NCBI RefSeq assembly: GCF_965248315.1
Contig: NZ_CBDFIX010000002.1
Coordinates: 930,001-994,000, forward strand
DNA from: Ulvibacterium sp965248315
GTDB taxonomy: Bacteria > Bacteroidota > Bacteroidia > Flavobacteriales > Flavobacteriaceae
Direction: 5' to 3'
Length of the DNA stretch: 64,000 nucleotides
Numbering within the stretch: the first letter of the stretch is position 1; each line of letters starts with the position of its first letter. The translations under genes were made by a program, and so were the position numbers. Under the pieces are notes generated by a model that was not told where the DNA came from, searched no databases, and worked only from the letters and a program-made list of their open reading frames with translations. Below are positions 60,875 through 64,000 of this stretch, piece after piece.

Positions 60875-63800
60875 TCAATATCCGTGATACCCATATCCGC
60901 CATAACCCGTAGGCCGGTAAACCTGGGCACGTTTCCGATCCTTTAGGAAAAACTCTTCCGTGGCATAGTTGATCGCGTCCTCTTCCGTGTCCGTGTCCTC
61001 AATACGCAATCCTTCGTTTTTATAAAACGGCTTTGCCGTAAGTCCCTTTCCCTTTTCAAAGACAACTAGGCGCATGGTAAAGTTGGTGTCATAATCCTGA
61101 TTGTTCCGAGTCTTAAAATAATACCCATTGTAGGTCTTACCGCGATATTGCAATGTAAGCTCCGCTACAAAAAGAACGGAATCCTGGTTTTGCAAGTAGG
61201 GCCGCTGTTCAAAAAGTAGGGATTCCGCCAGATACTTTTCGCTTTTATATGTTTTGGGAAATACATTCAACTTGTTAATTTCCTTAAACTTATTAAAAAG
61301 CAACAATCTACTATTAACGTTCTTGGCCAAACCTATTAGCATCGTTTGGGGAATTGGAGATTCTTCCTGAGCCATTAGCATGGCAAAGGTTGTGCGAATT
61401 CTTCGGTCCTTTACCCATTGCAGACGTTCAAAAAACTCGGCCACTTCTTTTTCCTTGCGAAAAGGAAATAACAGAATGGCATAGTTTTCTAGAATCCCAC
61501 TACTTTGATTACGAATTTTTTTGTGGTAAGTGTTCTGTAGGTTTGTACCGGACAAACCCATTTGTCGTTTCAATTGTATTTTGGCATCGTTCAAGATTTG
61601 TTTTCGGTATTTTTTGTAACGCTTAGGTTTGATCAGACCTTTGGCCTTTAATTTTGCGAGCATAGAAAAAATACTGGGCTTGTATTCGGCTATGGCACTA
61701 TAATCCAATAGTTCCGGAAACAACTTTTTAGCCAAAGGCAGGCTATCCGTGTAAGGTCTAAATATCTTATGGATTTCCAAGGTGTTGGACACCAGAGGCA
61801 AATCTTTTGATAAAAGTTCCAGCAGAACCTCTGCTGATTCCTCATCCACCTTTTTCGTCAAGGCCTGCAAGATTTTGGTCTGGGCACTGGAATTGTTATA
61901 GGAACCTACATAAAAATCGGTCAAGAAGGGTATCACTTTGGGGTCGCCCAACTTTCCCAACTGCTGTATCAAATAGGATTGAATATATTTTTTGTCCTCA
62001 GGATACTTAAATTCCGAGATATAATACTTCAGGGAATCAATGTGCTTTTTTTGGAATTTGACAAACTTATGGCCTTCCAGTATAATACTGTCATTGGCAC
62101 GTAATGCAGCAAAAAATGTGGATGTCTTGTCCTTTAATATATCCTTTCCGATAAGGGTATCAAAAGGTTCAAAATGTTCGAAGAACTTGGCAACAAAGGG
62201 GGTGGGGCCTAGTACGGTATCTGTCTGTGCTTTCAGTTCATAGAACAAACCTCCTTTTACTATGTTTTTAACTAGGATACCACGCGTACTGGCCGTATCC
62301 GTTAATACCATTTTTAGTTCATAATGACCACTATTGTAGAGGGTGTCTTTTGCGCTTAGAATATTCAGTCCATTTTTGGTCTGGAGTTTTTTTCGGTAAG
62401 CCCATACGGAATCAATATTGGAATACATCATCAAATCGTGGGATTTGTTCAGTTCCAAAGTGATGGCTTCGTTGTTCTTGTTTTGGTAAATGGTCTTTTT
62501 CGTGTAGCCTTCATAAGCCTTGGGCTTATGCCGTCCGTTTCGGTACATTTTGCTGTTTTCCACAAACTTTGGTGGTTTTACCGTGGTGACCGTTGTGAAG
62601 AACAATGCCGTATCCCTAATCTTTTTAAAGGGTTTATTATGATTAACTTCCTTTGACCGGAAAGAGTCAAAAAATATATTTGCCTTTTCAGGGCTTTTGG
62701 TAAGGCAGCCCATTAAATAATAATCACCTCGGTTAAAAACGGTTTTTAAATAAAGTTCCTTTTTGGCAATGGAATCCAAAACCGATTTGGATACCAAACT
62801 ATTGTTTTTGATTTTCTGGTAAGTGGGGATCAGTTTCAATTCCTTATAGAACCGTTGTTGTATTTTTTTTAATTCGAAAGAGTCTTCCTCTATAAAATTA
62901 AAATCGTTTAAAGTGGCTTTCCGTAAGAAATAATAGGTATCGGTTATGGAATCAAATCCTTGGATGAGGCGGTCTCCTTTTCGATATCGATTGGGAAAAC
63001 TGTACAAGGGTGGCATTTTGACCTGAAAATCGACATAGCCCGAAGTAACCTTAATGTTTTTAGCATTTTCCTTTTTAAACTGGATACTATTAAAAATAGT
63101 GTCGGAATATTGGGTGACATAGTCGTCCTGACCACCCATTTTAAAAATTAGAATTTCCAAGGGAGTCACGTAAATATGATAACGCTGATGATCTCCGTTT
63201 TTCAATTTGTTTTTGATATCCAAGCCTTGGAATCCATTTCTACTGATTCGGGTCTTCTCCAATATTTTTCCGGGAATATTCTCGAACAATAGTTTGTCCA
63301 GGTCTTCGAGCGTATAGGTGGCATCTTGCTTTAGATGCGAAAAAGTGGGAATACGGTTTACCATAACATAGCTCCCATTGGCCAAATCCGGAGAAATGTA
63401 GGTGGTGTTTACATAACCTGCAATGGGGTAAAGTTTGTTCGGCAGGACCAGACTAAAGAAATTGTCATCTGGTGAAAAGGGGGCATATTCGTTTTCCTTT
63501 ATCGATTTTTCAAACTTCTCCTTTAATCTTCTGCCTTTGGCTGTAGACCGGGAGGTAAGGGGACGAACGGTGTACCCCATTTCCCGAAGCATGGCAATGA
63601 CTCCTTGTCGTCCGGGCAAGTGGGCCGCTCCGATACCTGTAAACACTTTTGCCTTACGCATTACGGAATCCAGTTCCCTGGCCATATTGCGATTGCGGAT
63701 AAAGAGCATGTTTTTTAAGTAATGGTCCGTATACATGGCCTTGTCCAAGGAATCCAAAAGATTTATGTTCCGGTTGCGGTAAGCATCCTGCAATAAGGTC

Positions 63801-64000
63801 ATGGGGTCCTGTTGTTGCATTTTCTTTTGCAGCCACTCATCCGGTTTTTGCTTCATGGCATTTAAACTTGCACGGCCCACCAATGCAGTGGATTCTTCAA
63901 GATTTTCCAAGGCAATGACTTTCTTATCAAATTTTTTCCCGGTCTGGTAAATGAACATGTCCAGATAGGTTTCTTCCTCAAAATTCTGGGAATATGCATT
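60875..64000 (-). CDS. TraB/GumN-family protein with long C-terminal extension (5' end outside window)
   Basis: The frame is open through base 64000, so at least 1041 residues are in the window and the N-terminus is missing. TraB/GumN features are NFEEETYLDMFIYQTGKK and VIALENLEES near the visible start, then FTGIGAAHLPGRQGVIAMLREMGYTVRPL. The family domain is normally about 280 residues and may be a protease-like or heme-binding fold. Here about 750 further residues follow, with mixed helical repeats (LGKLGDPKVIPFLTDFY) and Lys-rich parts. It ends with GYGGYGYHGY. The function of the extension is unknown. Confidence 0.75.
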   Translation of the reverse strand, partial: NAYSQNFEEETYLDMFIYQTGKKFDKKVIALENLEESTALVGRASLNAMKQKPDEWLQKKMQQQDPMTLLQDAYRNRNINLLDSLDKAMYTDHYLKNMLFIRNRNMARELDSVMRKAKVFTGIGAAHLPGRQGVIAMLREMGYTVRPLTSRSTAKGRRLKEKFEKSIKENEYAPFSPDDNFFSLVLPNKLYPIAGYVNTTYISPDLANGSYVMVNRIPTFSHLKQDATYTLEDLDKLLFENIPGKILEKTRISRNGFQGLDIKNKLKNGDHQRYHIYVTPLEILIFKMGGQDDYVTQYSDTIFNSIQFKKENAKNIKVTSGYVDFQVKMPPLYSFPNRYRKGDRLIQGFDSITDTYYFLRKATLNDFNFIEEDSFELKKIQQRFYKELKLIPTYQKIKNNSLVSKSVLDSIAKKELYLKTVFNRGDYYLMGCLTKSPEKANIFFDSFRSKEVNHNKPFKKIRDTALFFTTVTTVKPPKFVENSKMYRNGRHKPKAYEGYTKKTIYQNKNNEAITLELNKSHDLMMYSNIDSVWAYRKKLQTKNGLNILSAKDTLYNSGHYELKMVLTDTASTRGILVKNIVKGGLFYELKAQTDTVLGPTPFVAKFFEHFEPFDTLIGKDILKDKTSTFFAALRANDSIILEGHKFVKFQKKHIDSLKYYISEFKYPEDKKYIQSYLIQQLGKLGDPKVIPFLTDFYVGSYNNSSAQTKILQALTKKVDEESAEVLLELLSKDLPLVSNTLEIHKIFRPYTDSLPLAKKLFPELLDYSAIAEYKPSIFSMLAKLKAKGLIKPKRYKKYRKQILNDAKIQLKRQMGLSGTNLQNTYHKKIRNQSSGILENYAILLFPFRKEKEVAEFFERLQWVKDRRIRTTFAMLMAQEESPIPQTMLIGLAKNVNSRLLLFNKFKEINKLNVFPKTYKSEKYLAESLLFEQRPYLQNQDSVLFVAELTLQYRGKTYNGYYFKTRNNQDYDTNFTMRLVVFEKGKGLTAKPFYKNEGLRIEDTDTEEDAINYATEEFFLKDRKRAQVYRPTGYGGYGYHGY

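Noticed and set aside
1..64000. CRISPR array, tRNA, rRNA, insertion sequence, integrase
   Set aside because: No regularly spaced repeats, clover-leaf sequences, transposase or recombinase proteins were found by eye on either strand.

Overview
The window reads as chromosomal DNA of a marine member of the Bacteroidota, most likely Flavobacteriaceae. The basis is gene content (fused SufBCDSE locus followed by DUF59, DUF2480 and DUF3078 genes; class-B succinate dehydrogenase with one cytochrome b subunit; GyrI-type AraC regulator; sulfatase; many lipoproteins with a Cys-Ser-x-Asp start), promoters of the Bacteroidota type (TAnnTTTG at -7, TTG about 20 bases upstream), and moderately low GC. The taxon is inferred; no rRNA or tRNA gene was seen.

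Layout. 1-2.1 kb: the end of an S24/LexA-like regulator, an orphan Vsr repair nuclease and an AraC/GyrI regulator. 2.1-6.0 kb: sdhC-sdhA-sdhB on the minus strand, interrupted between sdhA and sdhB by a small four-helix-bundle (S23/IVP) gene. 6.3-8.1 kb: a RimK-type ATP-grasp ligase overlapping an aspartoacylase-like zinc hydrolase. 8.2-19.5 kb: minus-strand accessory genes (six-hairpin lipoprotein plus sulfatase; acyl-CoA dehydrogenase-like protein and AraC regulator; ThuA protein plus a large BNR/sortilin-like beta-propeller). 19.7-28.2 kb: small membrane protein, Xaa-Pro aminopeptidase, PD40 lipoprotein, BrnQ transporter, ThiL, and two beta-propeller-like lipoproteins. 28.3-36.8 kb: the Fe-S assembly operon (A-type carrier, sufB, C, D, S, E, DUF59, DUF2480) then DUF3078, with two more four-helix-bundle genes inserted in it. 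36.8-37.4 kb: a non-coding stretch built of two diverged tandem copies. 37.4-42.2 kb: HflX, a secreted-type nuclease/phosphatase, a 3'-5' exonuclease and a DUF4153 membrane protein. 42.4-55.9 kb: a long minus-strand train holding the heme pathway (hemA, hemCD fusion, hemE, hemF, hemB) mixed with accessory genes. 56-57.8 kb: a divergent AraC regulator behind a perfect Fur-type palindrome, and a DUF1460 amidase-like protein. 58-64 kb: two tandem paralogous lipoproteins and a large TraB/GumN-family protein running off the end.

How it fits together: SDH (Fe-S, heme, FAD), the Suf machine and the C5 heme pathway are one iron-dependent theme. The palindrome before the AraC gene and a related half-site over the suf start region suggest a shared Fur/PerR/Irr-type control.

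Most interesting observation: three four-helix-bundle (23S rRNA intervening-sequence type) genes sit inside conserved operons (sdh once, suf twice). Each is flanked by sequences complementary to each other, so the mRNA could loop the gene out on a stem, as an intervening sequence does in rRNA. The third copy is damaged: an amber codon replaces the family's conserved Trp.
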